From Lactiplantibacillus garii (lineage in GTDB: Bacteria > Bacillota > Bacilli > Lactobacillales > Lactobacillaceae), in the NCBI RefSeq assembly GCF_003885105.1, contig NZ_QWZQ01000002.1, positions 1-64,000 of the forward strand: 64,000 bases of DNA. Direction: 5' to 3'. Both the position numbers and the translations under genes were made by a program. Positions 27,935-35,982 of this stretch are shown here, piece after piece. Numbering within the stretch: position 1 is the first letter of the stretch; every line of letters begins with the position of its first letter. Below the pieces are notes generated by a model. The model did no database searches. It was given only the letters and a program-made list of their open reading frames with translations, and was not told the DNA's origin.

Positions 27935-28813
27935 ATGCAATTTGTTTGGCAACACCAGGGAACTCCGGTTTCCATGAAACGTTTTTTGACCACCCACGGG
28001 ATTAGTATGCGCCTGATCAAGGCCGTCAAGCACGGTGAGGGCCAGTTCGTGGTCAATGATCAGGTCAAAGTTGGCACCATCACGGTCAACAACGGGGACG
28101 TGGCCGGCCTGCGCTTGGCAAACGAGGCGCCCGACCCGGAGATCGCCGTGAGTCACCAGCCGTTAAACGTGGTCTTTGAGGACGCAAACTGGCTCGTCGT
28201 CAATAAACCGGCGGGACTGACCAGCGTCCCGGGACCGAGTGACCGAACGGATACGCTGGTCAACCGGGTCAAGGGCTACTTATTACAAACCGGCGCGCCC
28301 AACCAGCGTCCGCACCTGATCACCCGACTCGACCGGGATACGAGCGGTTTGGTCCTGGTTGCCAAGCACCGCGTTGCCCAAAGTATTTTAGCCGACCCGC
28401 AGCTTAACGCGACCCTGCATAAAAGTTACTTAGCCTGGGTCACTGGTCAGGTACAACCGGCTGAGGGAATTATTGATCAGCCAATTGGCCGACCAACGGA
28501 AAGTCCGCGCCGGGCCGTCATGGCAACGGGGCAGCGGGCCGTGACTAAGTACCAAGTCGAAGCGTACGCCGCGGCTGAAGACGTTAGCCGGCTGCAACTC
28601 GAACTGGTGACCGGCCGGACCCACCAGATCAGGGTCCACTTAACGAGCTTAGGCCACCCGTTGTTAGGCGACCAGCTGTACGGTGGTGACCAGCAGCTGC
28701 TGACCCGGCAGGCCCTTCACGCCGCCACGTTAGAATTTTACGACCCGTTTGAACGCCAAGTTGTCCACTTTGAAGCGCCGTTACCCAATGATTTAAGTCA
28801 ATTACCCGTTTAA
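27935..28813 (+). CDS. RluA/RluD-family pseudouridine synthase
   Basis: 292 residues. It converts uridine to pseudouridine in RNA. The catalytic motif HLITRLDRDTSGLVLVAKH supplies the Asp; ELVTGRTHQIRVHL is the C-terminal signature. The N-terminal 80 residues resemble an S4-like RNA-binding part (MKRFLTTHGISMRLIKAVK). AAAGGA lies upstream of ATG 27935. It is single, with a bidirectional terminator behind it. The target RNA site cannot be told from the sequence. Confidence 0.9.
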   Translation: MQFVWQHQGTPVSMKRFLTTHGISMRLIKAVKHGEGQFVVNDQVKVGTITVNNGDVAGLRLANEAPDPEIAVSHQPLNVVFEDANWLVVNKPAGLTSVPGPSDRTDTLVNRVKGYLLQTGAPNQRPHLITRLDRDTSGLVLVAKHRVAQSILADPQLNATLHKSYLAWVTGQVQPAEGIIDQPIGRPTESPRRAVMATGQRAVTKYQVEAYAAAEDVSRLQLELVTGRTHQIRVHLTSLGHPLLGDQLYGGDQQLLTRQALHAATLEFYDPFERQVVHFEAPLPNDLSQLPV

Positions 28814-28817
28814 ACGG

Positions 28818-28861
28818 AAAAATGCCGCTGGCTTCCCAAATCGGAAACCAGTGGCATTTTA
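28818..28861. terminator. Bidirectional terminator
   Basis: Stem AAAATGCCGCTGG / CCAGTGGCATTTT with A and T runs on either side, serving the convergent pseudouridine synthase and ArsR genes. Confidence 0.85.
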
Positions 28862-28869
28862 ATTACGGT

Positions 28870-29196
28870 CTATTGACCACCCGCCGCGCTAGTATCCGCT
28901 GCGAGCGTCGCAAACGTTGCTTGTAATTGCTTTAACGGTTCGCTCAACGTGAGAAAGTAGATGTGCTCTACCCCGTTACTGCGCATGTCGATCACGCCGG
29001 CCTCCCGCATTAAGCGCAGGTGGTGTGAAACGGCGGGCCGTGAAATGTTGACCATGGCGGTAATGTCGGTCACGTTTAAGCCGTCATCACTGTTCCCCAG
29101 AGCAATGATGATTTGGCGCCGAATCTTGTCGGCAAAAATGTTGATCAAAGTGGCGCTCTTAGCGAGTGCGACTTCGGATTGTTGATAATTAGCCAT
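28870..29196 (-). CDS. ArsR-family winged-helix regulator
   Basis: 108 residues. LNVTDITAMVNISRPAVSHH and LRLMREAGVI form the winged helix typical of ArsR/SmtB repressors. No Cys residues are present, so the metal-thiolate sites of ArsR or CadC are absent and the signal is probably not arsenite. AAAGGA precedes ATG 29196. It is divergent from the flavodoxin-like gene at 29588, and probably controls it. Confidence 0.8.
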   Translation of the reverse strand: MANYQQSEVALAKSATLINIFADKIRRQIIIALGNSDDGLNVTDITAMVNISRPAVSHHLRLMREAGVIDMRSNGVEHIYFLTLSEPLKQLQATFATLAADTSAAGGQ

Positions 29197-29587
29197 ATCT
29201 GACTGTGTCCTTTCAGCTTCGATTTAGAGTGACTAAGGGCCAGTTCCCCCATTGGTACGTACGCCGAATCGGCAGTTAGCCCCTCTAAGTGAACAACTAC
29301 GCCATCCCGGCGTTTGCTACCCCGAAAGCAGCAATTAAAACCGGCCCGTTCGTGCGTATTAGGCCGAAACGGGTTGGTCGATTTAGAGTCTGCAAGTTGT
29401 CGAACGGACTGCACAAGCTCGGTAAACTTGTACTTACGTTTATTAAAGCAAGACCGTAAATGATTGTCAATCGTTTTTATTAAAAGTAAACATCATTAGC
29501 CACTTTAATAGTTTGTGTTCGTTTTGTATACGTATTTGAACGTAAAAGTGCGGTAAAATAAAGGTATCAAATTTAGGGGTGATAGCT
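29197..29587. other. Long intergenic region between arsR-type and flavodoxin-like genes
   Basis: About 390 bases with no convincing gene. The part at 29220-29420 is G+C-rich with several short inverted repeats and contains GGCCGAAACGGGTT (29362-29375). That resembles the first half of the structured element found at 49.2 and 60.2 kb but lacks its second motif. The part at 29440-29570 is AT-rich and should hold the promoters. Confidence 0.4.
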
Positions 29588-30352
29588 GTGAAAGTTTTAG
29601 GCATTCTGGGGACGCATAATCCGGCCGGCGTCACTGGTCAAATGTTACAAGCGGTCCTAAAGGGGGCCGCGATTAGCGCGGATACTGAGTGGGTCGACCT
29701 TAACGACTACGCGTTGACGCCGGATCACGACGGATTAACTGATCCGGATTTGGATGCGTTGGAAACTAAAATGTTAGCCGCCGACGTGTGGGTGCTAGCG
29801 GCACCAACGTACTTAGGCGGTTTAGCGGGCGTCATGAAAAACTTTTTAGACTGTTTTCGCAACCGAATTGCCCGCTATAACGCGGTGGGCGAGGCGGTCC
29901 CGGACCGGTTTAAAAACAAACACTACGTCACGATTACCGATTGTTACGCTGGTGGCCTGGAAAACTACGTGACCGGGGTGACCGACGCCGCGTTTAAAAC
30001 GATGGATAAGTTTTTGACGATGGGCGGTTTGATCAAGTCCCGTGAAATCGTGGTGACCGGTACTTGGGGGATGCAGACGTTATCCGCGAAAAAGCAGGCG
30101 GAGGGTGAACGGGTTGGCGCAGCGGCCGCCCACAAAGTTGAAAGGGATGATAATACCGTGAAACGTTATATTCAGCTGTTCTTTATGATTGCCGTTATGG
30201 CCCTAATCACGATGGGCATCGAAGCCGGGGTGGGCCGGTTGTTCCCGCTGACGAATTTCTGGGCCTACTACGGCGTGTTTGTTGTGATCTTTTACGTTCT
30301 GTTGGCCAGTATTTTGCACTTTTTCACCGTGGTCAAGCACCGGCGCCGCTAA
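29588..30352 (+). CDS. Flavodoxin-like NAD(P)H-dependent oxidoreductase with a membrane hairpin tail
   Basis: 254 residues from GTG 29588, with AGGGGTG before it. Residues 1-175 have the flavodoxin-like fold of FMN reductases: VLGILGTHNPAGVTGQ binds phosphate, and VWVLAAPTYLGGLAGVMKNF is the family signature of NADPH-dependent FMN/quinone reductases. Residues about 195-254 add two membrane helices (LFFMIAVMALITMGIEAGVG and ..VFVVIFYVLLASILHFF). The tail probably fixes the enzyme to the membrane, where it could act on quinones. It is divergent from an ArsR-type regulator and monocistronic. Confidence 0.8.
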   Translation: MKVLGILGTHNPAGVTGQMLQAVLKGAAISADTEWVDLNDYALTPDHDGLTDPDLDALETKMLAADVWVLAAPTYLGGLAGVMKNFLDCFRNRIARYNAVGEAVPDRFKNKHYVTITDCYAGGLENYVTGVTDAAFKTMDKFLTMGGLIKSREIVVTGTWGMQTLSAKKQAEGERVGAAAAHKVERDDNTVKRYIQLFFMIAVMALITMGIEAGVGRLFPLTNFWAYYGVFVVIFYVLLASILHFFTVVKHRRR

Positions 30353-30375
30353 AAAGTGGTAGGATTAAATTACGG

Positions 30376-30447
30376 GCGTCCTTAGTGTAACGGATAGCAC
30401 GCGAGATTTCGGTCCTTGCGATCTCGGTTCGATTCCGAGGGGACGCA
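30376..30447 (+). tRNA. tRNA-Arg (anticodon TCG as folded)
   Basis: A 72-base cloverleaf: acceptor GCGTCCT/GGGACGC, D arm GTGT/GCAC, anticodon arm CGAGA-TTTCGGT-CCTTG, T arm CTCGG-TTCGATT-CCGAG, discriminator A. The anticodon falls at 30409-30411. The last pair of the anticodon stem is an A-C mismatch. CCA is not encoded. A terminator follows at once. Confidence 0.9.
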
Positions 30448-30457
30448 TGTTTGAACT

Positions 30458-30481
30458 AGCCGGTACGGACCGGCTTTTTTT
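30458..30481 (+). terminator. Terminator after tRNA-Arg
   Basis: AGCCGGT-ACGG-ACCGGCT and a run of seven T. Confidence 0.9.
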
Positions 30482-30493
30482 GTGCGTTAAATT

Positions 30494-30521
30494 TTGAAAT
30501 TGTGACCGGGGCCGCTATACT
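30494..30521 (+). promoter_or_regulatory. Promoter of the 48-residue membrane protein gene
   Basis: TTGAAA (30494-30499), 16-base spacer, TATACT (30516-30521), about 30 bases before the start codon. Confidence 0.55.
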
Positions 30522-30551
30522 ATGTCGCAACCTGATTAGGGGGTGCTACCG

Positions 30552-30698
30552 GTGAAGAATTGGATTTTTGGCGTGGAATTAGTTGCACTGGCAGCCTGGA
30601 TCAAGTGGGGTGCCAGTACGTGGTCTCGGGGTATTGTTGGGGTGGTTGTGATCAGCGGACTGTCACAATTGTTGCACGTTATTTTTAAAGCGCGGTAA
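30552..30698 (+). CDS. 48-residue two-helix membrane protein
   Basis: GTG start with AGGGGG eight to nine bases upstream. Two hydrophobic stretches, WIFGVELVALAAWIKWG and GIVGVVVISGLSQLLHVIF, are joined by a short turn. The ends are basic. No family is recognised. It has its own promoter and lies between tRNA-Arg and the M50-like gene. Confidence 0.55.
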   Translation: MKNWIFGVELVALAAWIKWGASTWSRGIVGVVVISGLSQLLHVIFKAR

Positions 30699-30817
30699 GT
30701 CGGTACCACCCAGTTTAATCAGTCAGTTAAGACGGTCATTTGGCACGGGAAAACCGTGACGGGTGGGCCGTTTTTGTTATAATAAAGCAACGTGAAAAAA
30801 GTTTTGGAGGGATGACA

Positions 30818-31819
30818 ATGCAGGTCGTTGGACCATTTATTGCCACGATTGGGTGGCTCGGGTTGGCGTTGATCGTTAGTGAATTGGCGGCCACCCTCAT
30901 TTACGACGTGGGCCAGTGGGTCGGCTTTCGCCTCATCGGTGCACGGGTCGTCGCCATCGTGGGTTTTCGTTACCAGCTTTGTAAGGTCGACGGCCACTGG
31001 AAATTCCAGCGCCCGTTAACGGCTTACCCACACCTCGTCGCCATGCCGGCGGCTGATCCGCGCCGCTTTAACCACGCCCTGTACTGTTTTGGCGGCGGGT
31101 TATTTAACTTACTGGCCGTCGTTTTAAGCTTAGTGACGATGTTGCAATTTACGTGGAGCTTTAACTTGTGGCTGTTTATTTTTATTATCTGGGTCTGGAC
31201 CAATACACTCAAAGTTGGCCAGCTATTACCGATGAACCTGCACGGGCGGGCCACCGCCGCGCGCGAGTTTCGCGCCGCCCGTGAATCGAACGCGGCGATG
31301 ACCGCGGCGTACGTGACCGCCTGCGCGCAAGCGTTAAAAATGCAGACCGGCAGCGTGGCCGGCTTGGACGCCAACATGATCGTGATGCCCCGCCACGGTG
31401 GTAACCAGAATTACTTGGTGGTTCGGCAGGCCTTCTTGATTTTAGAGTGGGGCTTACAGCACGGGTTAACGACCCCCGACCTCTTGGCGGGACTGAGCCG
31501 CTTGGAACCGAGTTTCAACACGCTGCCCCCGGCCGACTTGGCCCGCTACATGACGGCGACGTTGTATTGGAACCTGTACAGTGAACACCCGGCACCCCAA
31601 ATCATCGGCTGGGCGCAGGACACCGGTGTGCAACAATTACTAAAACGTTACGAACCGCTCGCCAACTTTAAGTTGCGGGCCGTTTATGAATGGCAAGTCA
31701 ACCAACAGCCGCAACGGGCCCTAGAATTGATTGCGACCGGGATGAAGTACGCCCGGCGGAGCAACGCGACCGCGGAGTTAGTTTGGTTAAAAGCCTTAAA
31801 GGTGCGCGTAGAAACTTAG
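30818..31819 (+). CDS. Polytopic membrane protein resembling a degenerate M50 peptidase
   Basis: 333 residues from ATG 30818 (GGAGG seven to nine bases upstream). Membrane helices occupy residues about 1-40 and 90-145; the rest is a cytoplasmic helical tail with TPR-like character (QQPQRALELIATGMKYARR). The arrangement, SELAATLIYDVGQWVGFRL near the start and VGQLLPMNLHGR later, resembles lactobacillus membrane proteins with site-2-protease-like topology. The HExxH zinc motif expected at the first place is not there, so peptidase activity is unlikely. The function is unknown; it may be a scaffold or an immunity-type protein. Confidence 0.6.
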   Translation: MQVVGPFIATIGWLGLALIVSELAATLIYDVGQWVGFRLIGARVVAIVGFRYQLCKVDGHWKFQRPLTAYPHLVAMPAADPRRFNHALYCFGGGLFNLLAVVLSLVTMLQFTWSFNLWLFIFIIWVWTNTLKVGQLLPMNLHGRATAAREFRAARESNAAMTAAYVTACAQALKMQTGSVAGLDANMIVMPRHGGNQNYLVVRQAFLILEWGLQHGLTTPDLLAGLSRLEPSFNTLPPADLARYMTATLYWNLYSEHPAPQIIGWAQDTGVQQLLKRYEPLANFKLRAVYEWQVNQQPQRALELIATGMKYARRSNATAELVWLKALKVRVET

Positions 31820-31907
31820 TTTCTGGTAAAGAATCGGCGTTTAACCCGTTGACCGGGTCACCAAAGTGCTAAGCTAAAGTTAGTTTAGAACGAAAAAGGG
31901 TGAAATT

Positions 31908-33020
31908 TTGAAACAGCGGATGCAACAACACTGGGGGCTTTGGCTAACGTTGGCGGTCGTTTTACTGGGCCTGATTGGGGTCGGACTGACCCGCGTAAAC
32001 GCCGGGCTTTACCGGCAAACCGTCGCGCAGGTGACCCACGTTTCGGCCGTTAGTCACACGGCGACGAGTGATGAATTTGAAAACAAGGACGTTAACGACG
32101 TTCAAATGGTAACGGTGCGAATCTTAAACCACCAGCACCGGGGGCAAACTTACCAAATTAAAAATAACTATACCCAGTCGGGCGCGATGGACCAAGCCTA
32201 CCACCGCGGCAACCAGGTCTTCGTCCGGATTCCGGCGGACCGCCACAGCACGGTCACGATTCAGGGGCTCAAACGCGACACCGCGCTGGCCTTCGTGGCC
32301 TGGTTAGCCATCGCGCTGCTGCTGCTGATCATGCGCTTTAACGGCTTAATGGCGCTTTTGAGCGTAGCCTTGAACGCGGTCCTGTTTTACGGGGCAATTC
32401 AAGTTGACCTAGCTACTAACGGCGGGCACGTTTACACGCTGTTCGGGGTGTTAGCGGTGATTTTTGCCGCGTTAACGCTCTGGTTAGTGTTGGGCTGGGG
32501 CCGGCAAATGCTGGTGACCTTTGGCGCGACGCTGGTTGGAACCGGCTTGGCGGTGATCATTAGTTTGACCGTGTTTGCGGTGACCCACGAACGCGGCGTG
32601 ACCTACGAGTCGATGCAGTACGTGACCCAGGTCCCGCGGCCGTTGTTCTTAGTGGAAACGGTCTTAGGCTCACTGGGAGCGGTCATGGACGAGTCGACCG
32701 ACATCGTGGCGTCGCTTTTTCAGTTAAAGACCGAGCGCCCGGACATCGCGGCTAATCAGGTTTTTAAATCCGGACTTCAGATTGGGCACTCCATCATGGG
32801 TCCCCTGATCAACGTGTTGTTCCTGATCTTCATGGCCGATACCTTCGCAATGACGCTGCTATACTTACGCAATGGCAATAACTGGGGCTACACCTTCACG
32901 ATGAACATGTCGCTCGGGATGGTTCAAAGCCTGATTTCCGGGATTGGCATCGTGTTGGCCATTCCGGTCGCGAGCTGGTTAGCGAGTCGCTTAATGCCCG
33001 GGGAGGTGTCAACACGATGA
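31908..33020 (+). CDS. YibE/F-family membrane protein (first of pair)
   Basis: 370 residues. One N-terminal helix is followed by an extracytoplasmic domain of about 95 residues, then seven or so membrane helices with the YibE/F signature region ESTDIVASLFQLKTERPDI and the helix before it. TTG 31908 is the likely start: AAAAAGGG lies eight bases upstream, and the next ATG (31920) is 20 bases away. The stop overlaps the next gene (ATGA), so translation is coupled. The family is widespread in Firmicutes and its function is unknown. Confidence 0.85.
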   Translation: MKQRMQQHWGLWLTLAVVLLGLIGVGLTRVNAGLYRQTVAQVTHVSAVSHTATSDEFENKDVNDVQMVTVRILNHQHRGQTYQIKNNYTQSGAMDQAYHRGNQVFVRIPADRHSTVTIQGLKRDTALAFVAWLAIALLLLIMRFNGLMALLSVALNAVLFYGAIQVDLATNGGHVYTLFGVLAVIFAALTLWLVLGWGRQMLVTFGATLVGTGLAVIISLTVFAVTHERGVTYESMQYVTQVPRPLFLVETVLGSLGAVMDESTDIVASLFQLKTERPDIAANQVFKSGLQIGHSIMGPLINVLFLIFMADTFAMTLLYLRNGNNWGYTFTMNMSLGMVQSLISGIGIVLAIPVASWLASRLMPGEVSTR

Positions 33021-33784
33021 ATACCATTACGGTTTTAGGGGCAATCCTCTTTATTTTAATGACGGTTATCGGTGGCAAAACCGGGGCGACCGCCTTTCTT
33101 AGTTTGATTTTTAACTTTGGCCTGCTGTTTTTAGCGGTCGTTTTAATTTCGTGGGGCTTTCCCGCGATGGGCGTCTCACTAGTTATCGGGACGATCATCT
33201 TAGCGTTTACGATCTTTTTTGGTGAGGATAACGAGTTGGCGGCCAAAACCGCCTACGTCGCGGCACTGATTGTGATGGTCGTTTTGATTCTCATTATTTT
33301 TCCGGTCGAACACTGGATCATGGCGCAGGGCTTCAGCCTGGAAGACAGTGAGGACCTTGAAGGCATGTCTTTGACCATCGGCGTTTCGTTCGTTGGCGTG
33401 GCGGTGACCGAGGCCATCCTCAGTACGCTGGGGGCGATTGCCGAGGCTAGCATTGCCATTGCGGCCGGTCTCAGTGAGATCATTGAGCAGCACCCGCAGG
33501 TCACGACTAAACGCCTGTACGTCGACGGCATCAGTATTGGCAAACAAATCATTGGTACGACCTTTAACACCCTGTTTTTCGGTTTCTTCGGCGGCTTTTT
33601 AGCGCTGTTTATCTGGTTTTCGGGGTTGCACTACTCGTTTGGCAGCGTCATTAATAATAAGATCTTCGTGGCGGAAGTGATCATGGTCCTGTTTTCACTG
33701 ATTGGGGTCATTTTGACGGTACCGGTCACGACCTGGGTCATGACGCTGGAGCACCGGCGCGGTCAGTCTAAGCTTAAAGATTGA
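33017..33784 (+). CDS. YibE/F-family membrane protein (second of pair)
   Basis: 255 residues, with seven or so membrane helices. It corresponds to the membrane part of YibE/F without the extracytoplasmic domain: TEAILSTLGAIAEASIAIAA and EIIEQHPQVTTKRLYVDG parallel the first protein. Pairs like this probably form a heteromeric complex. It is coupled to the preceding gene by a four-base overlap. Confidence 0.85.
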   Translation: MNTITVLGAILFILMTVIGGKTGATAFLSLIFNFGLLFLAVVLISWGFPAMGVSLVIGTIILAFTIFFGEDNELAAKTAYVAALIVMVVLILIIFPVEHWIMAQGFSLEDSEDLEGMSLTIGVSFVGVAVTEAILSTLGAIAEASIAIAAGLSEIIEQHPQVTTKRLYVDGISIGKQIIGTTFNTLFFGFFGGFLALFIWFSGLHYSFGSVINNKIFVAEVIMVLFSLIGVILTVPVTTWVMTLEHRRGQSKLKD

Positions 33785-33835
33785 CGGTCAATGGTGAAAT
33801 TTGGTACGGTGGGAAAAATTACGGGAGGTTTTGAT

Positions 33836-34402
33836 ATGCAGATTCGAAAGGCACAACCGCAAGACGGGGCTAAAATCGCGGCGCTGATCGCCATGATTTA
33901 CCGCGACATGGAAATGCCGGTGTTAAAAAACGTTAGTGAGACCGACTTGCAGGATATGTTGACGAAGCTCTATTCGTTACCGGAAAACCTGGACGGCCTG
34001 GCCCAAACCTTTGTGGCGACGTTACACGATCAGGTCGTGGGCGTGGCGTTCGGGCACCCGGCCGCAAACGAAGTGGCGGTCAACGACTTGTTAAAACGGG
34101 TCTCGGGTGAACACGCCGGCTTTGACGCGCCGCTGGAACTGGGCGGCGAGGCCCGTCCCGGTGAGTGGTACTTGAGTATGCTGGCGGTTGACCCGCAAAC
34201 TCAGGGCCACGGTGTGGGGAGTCGGTTATTAGAAGCCCTGCCGCAACTCGTGCGGGGTCTAGGCCGACAACTGAGCCTCAACGTAGACGATGGGAATCCC
34301 CGCGCGGCTAAGTTATACCACCGCCAGGGTTTTACGGTCGACGGCCAGCTGATGATTGGCGTGCACCCGTACGAACACATGGTAAAACCGCTTAAAGTTT
34401 AA
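33836..34402 (+). CDS. GNAT-family N-acetyltransferase
   Basis: 188 residues. ATG 33836 lies seven bases after GGGAGG; the frame extends further upstream, but without a ribosome site. The acetyl-CoA loop is LAVDPQTQGHGVGSRLLEAL, and the C-terminal DDGNPRAAKLYHRQGF is the usual GNAT end. It probably belongs to the YibE/F transcript or follows it closely. The substrate is unknown. Confidence 0.85.
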   Translation: MQIRKAQPQDGAKIAALIAMIYRDMEMPVLKNVSETDLQDMLTKLYSLPENLDGLAQTFVATLHDQVVGVAFGHPAANEVAVNDLLKRVSGEHAGFDAPLELGGEARPGEWYLSMLAVDPQTQGHGVGSRLLEALPQLVRGLGRQLSLNVDDGNPRAAKLYHRQGFTVDGQLMIGVHPYEHMVKPLKV

Positions 34403-34566
34403 ACAAACGATTATTCAAGCGTCGTCCGCGTTAACTCCGTTCGAGTTACCGGCCGGCGCTTTAATGTAACGACCAAAATTAGGAACTTTTGTAAGCGGAT
34501 GCTTTATCAATTTGACTAACACGGGTAAAATGGAGAAAGAATGATTGTAGGAAGGATCTTAGACCC

Positions 34567-35238
34567 ATGCAAATTTATTTTGTCCGGCACGGCCGGACCC
34601 AGTTTAACTTGGAACACCGTTTTCAGGGCGGCCGTTCCGACTCGCCGTTACTCCCGGATGGGATTGCGGGCGCTCAGGCAGCCGGCCGGTACTTAGCCGC
34701 CACCCAGTTTGCCCGGGTTTACAGTAGTCCGCAGCAACGTGCTTTAGACACTGCGAAGTACGTGGTCGCGGAAAATCAGTGGCAGCCGACCGTTACCGTC
34801 GAACCCGGCTTTCAGGAGTTTGACTTTGGCAGCTGGGACGGGCAAAAAGAAGCCGAAGTTCGGCCGCGGGCGTACGCCCAGGTGCTGTTAAATCAGCCGG
34901 GAGATTACGATCCTAAACGGGCCGGTGGCGGTGAAAGCTACGCAACCTTCGTTGCCCGGACAACCGCGGCGGTGCGTAAAGTCGTGGCCGCGGCCGGGGT
35001 CGCGAACCCGTTGCCCGTTTTAGTGGTCGCGCACGGGTTAGTGACCACCATGACCGTTAAGACCTTACTCGGCGTACCGGTGGCTAAGTTGCGGGCCCCC
35101 ATGGTCGTTAACGGGCGCACCCTCAAAACGGTGGGCAACGGCATCGTTGATAACGATAGTCTAACGGTCATTGAGACCGATGATAACCAAAACTTTACGT
35201 TAAAGAAGTGGAACGACACGCATTTTCTTGGGGACTGA
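34567..35238 (+). CDS. Histidine phosphatase family protein (tandem copy 1)
   Basis: 223 residues. Phosphohistidine motif YFVRHGRTQFNLE at residues 4-16, SSPQQRALDTA around residue 60, catalytic Glu region FDFGSWDG, and VVAHGLVTTM with the second His. This matches the PhoE/GpmB-like broad-specificity branch of the phosphoglycerate mutase superfamily. The next gene starts 13 bases later and encodes a close paralog, so they arose by tandem duplication. Confidence 0.85.
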   Translation: MQIYFVRHGRTQFNLEHRFQGGRSDSPLLPDGIAGAQAAGRYLAATQFARVYSSPQQRALDTAKYVVAENQWQPTVTVEPGFQEFDFGSWDGQKEAEVRPRAYAQVLLNQPGDYDPKRAGGGESYATFVARTTAAVRKVVAAAGVANPLPVLVVAHGLVTTMTVKTLLGVPVAKLRAPMVVNGRTLKTVGNGIVDNDSLTVIETDDNQNFTLKKWNDTHFLGD

Positions 35239-35251
35239 AGGGAGCAGCGCC

Positions 35252-35920
35252 ATGGAGATCTATTTTATTCGTCACGGCCAAACACAGTACAACCTTGAAC
35301 AGCGGTTTCAGGGGGGTGGTTGTGATTCGCCACTGCTGGCTAGCGGGGTGACCGGAGCCAAGCAGGCGGGCGCGTACTTAAAGGATACTCGCTTTGCCAA
35401 AGTCTACAGTAGTCCGCAGTTGCGGGCCCTAAACACTGCTAAGTACGTGGTGGCGCCCAACCGCTGGCAACCGGCGATTACGCTCGATTCACGTTTTAAA
35501 GAAATGGATTTTGGTCGCTGGGAAGGGCAAATCGAAAGGACTGCCGAACCGCGTGACCAGTACGATCTCTGCGTTGAGCGGCCCGAAAAGTACCAACCGG
35601 AACTGGCGGCTGGTGGGGAAAGTTACCCCGAATTTTTGGAACGGGTCACCGCGGCCGTGTACGACGCGGTCGCAACGGTCGGGTTGGACTGCCCGCTGCC
35701 ACTGCTGATCGTTTCCCACGGGTTGACCACGACATTTGGGATCAAGGCGTTAATGAACGTTCCTATCAAGGATTTACGCAAGCCGTTTGTGGTCAATGGT
35801 CAGGCGTTAAACGCGAACGGTGCCGGCATTGTTGACAACGATAGTTTGACGGTGCTGGAAACCCACGATAACCAAACGTTTACCATCAAGCGCTGGAATG
35901 AAACCAGCTATTTACATTAA
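35252..35920 (+). CDS. Histidine phosphatase family protein (tandem copy 2)
   Basis: 222 residues. ATG 35252 is chosen with AAGGGA before it. Motifs: YFIRHGQTQYNLEQRFQGG, SSPQLRALNTA, MDFGRWEG and VSHGLTTTFG, each aligned with copy 1. The C-terminus IVDNDSLTVLETHDNQTF also matches copy 1, so the duplication covers the whole gene. Both copies keep their catalytic residues, which suggests two active enzymes with different substrates. Confidence 0.85.
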   Translation: MEIYFIRHGQTQYNLEQRFQGGGCDSPLLASGVTGAKQAGAYLKDTRFAKVYSSPQLRALNTAKYVVAPNRWQPAITLDSRFKEMDFGRWEGQIERTAEPRDQYDLCVERPEKYQPELAAGGESYPEFLERVTAAVYDAVATVGLDCPLPLLIVSHGLTTTFGIKALMNVPIKDLRKPFVVNGQALNANGAGIVDNDSLTVLETHDNQTFTIKRWNETSYLH

Positions 35921-35933
35921 GAACAGTGTACGC

Positions 35934-35980
35934 AAAAGGTGCTTACCCGGAAATGAAATTTTCCGGATAAGCACCTTTTT
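35934..35980. terminator. Bidirectional terminator
   Basis: AAAAGGTGCTTACCCGGA / TCCGGATAAGCACCTTTT, between the convergent phosphatase and murE genes. Confidence 0.9.
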
Positions 35981-35982
35981 AA

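Noticed and set aside
29362-29400. GGCCGAAACGGGTT as a fifth copy of the structured element
   Set aside because: At the required distance of 29 bases stands GCAAGTT instead of TCCGCTT, and no matching stem was found.
29145-29414. Minus-strand ORF of 89 codons upstream of the ArsR gene
   Set aside because: It overlaps the ArsR start, has no ribosome site and reads through hairpin-rich non-coding sequence.
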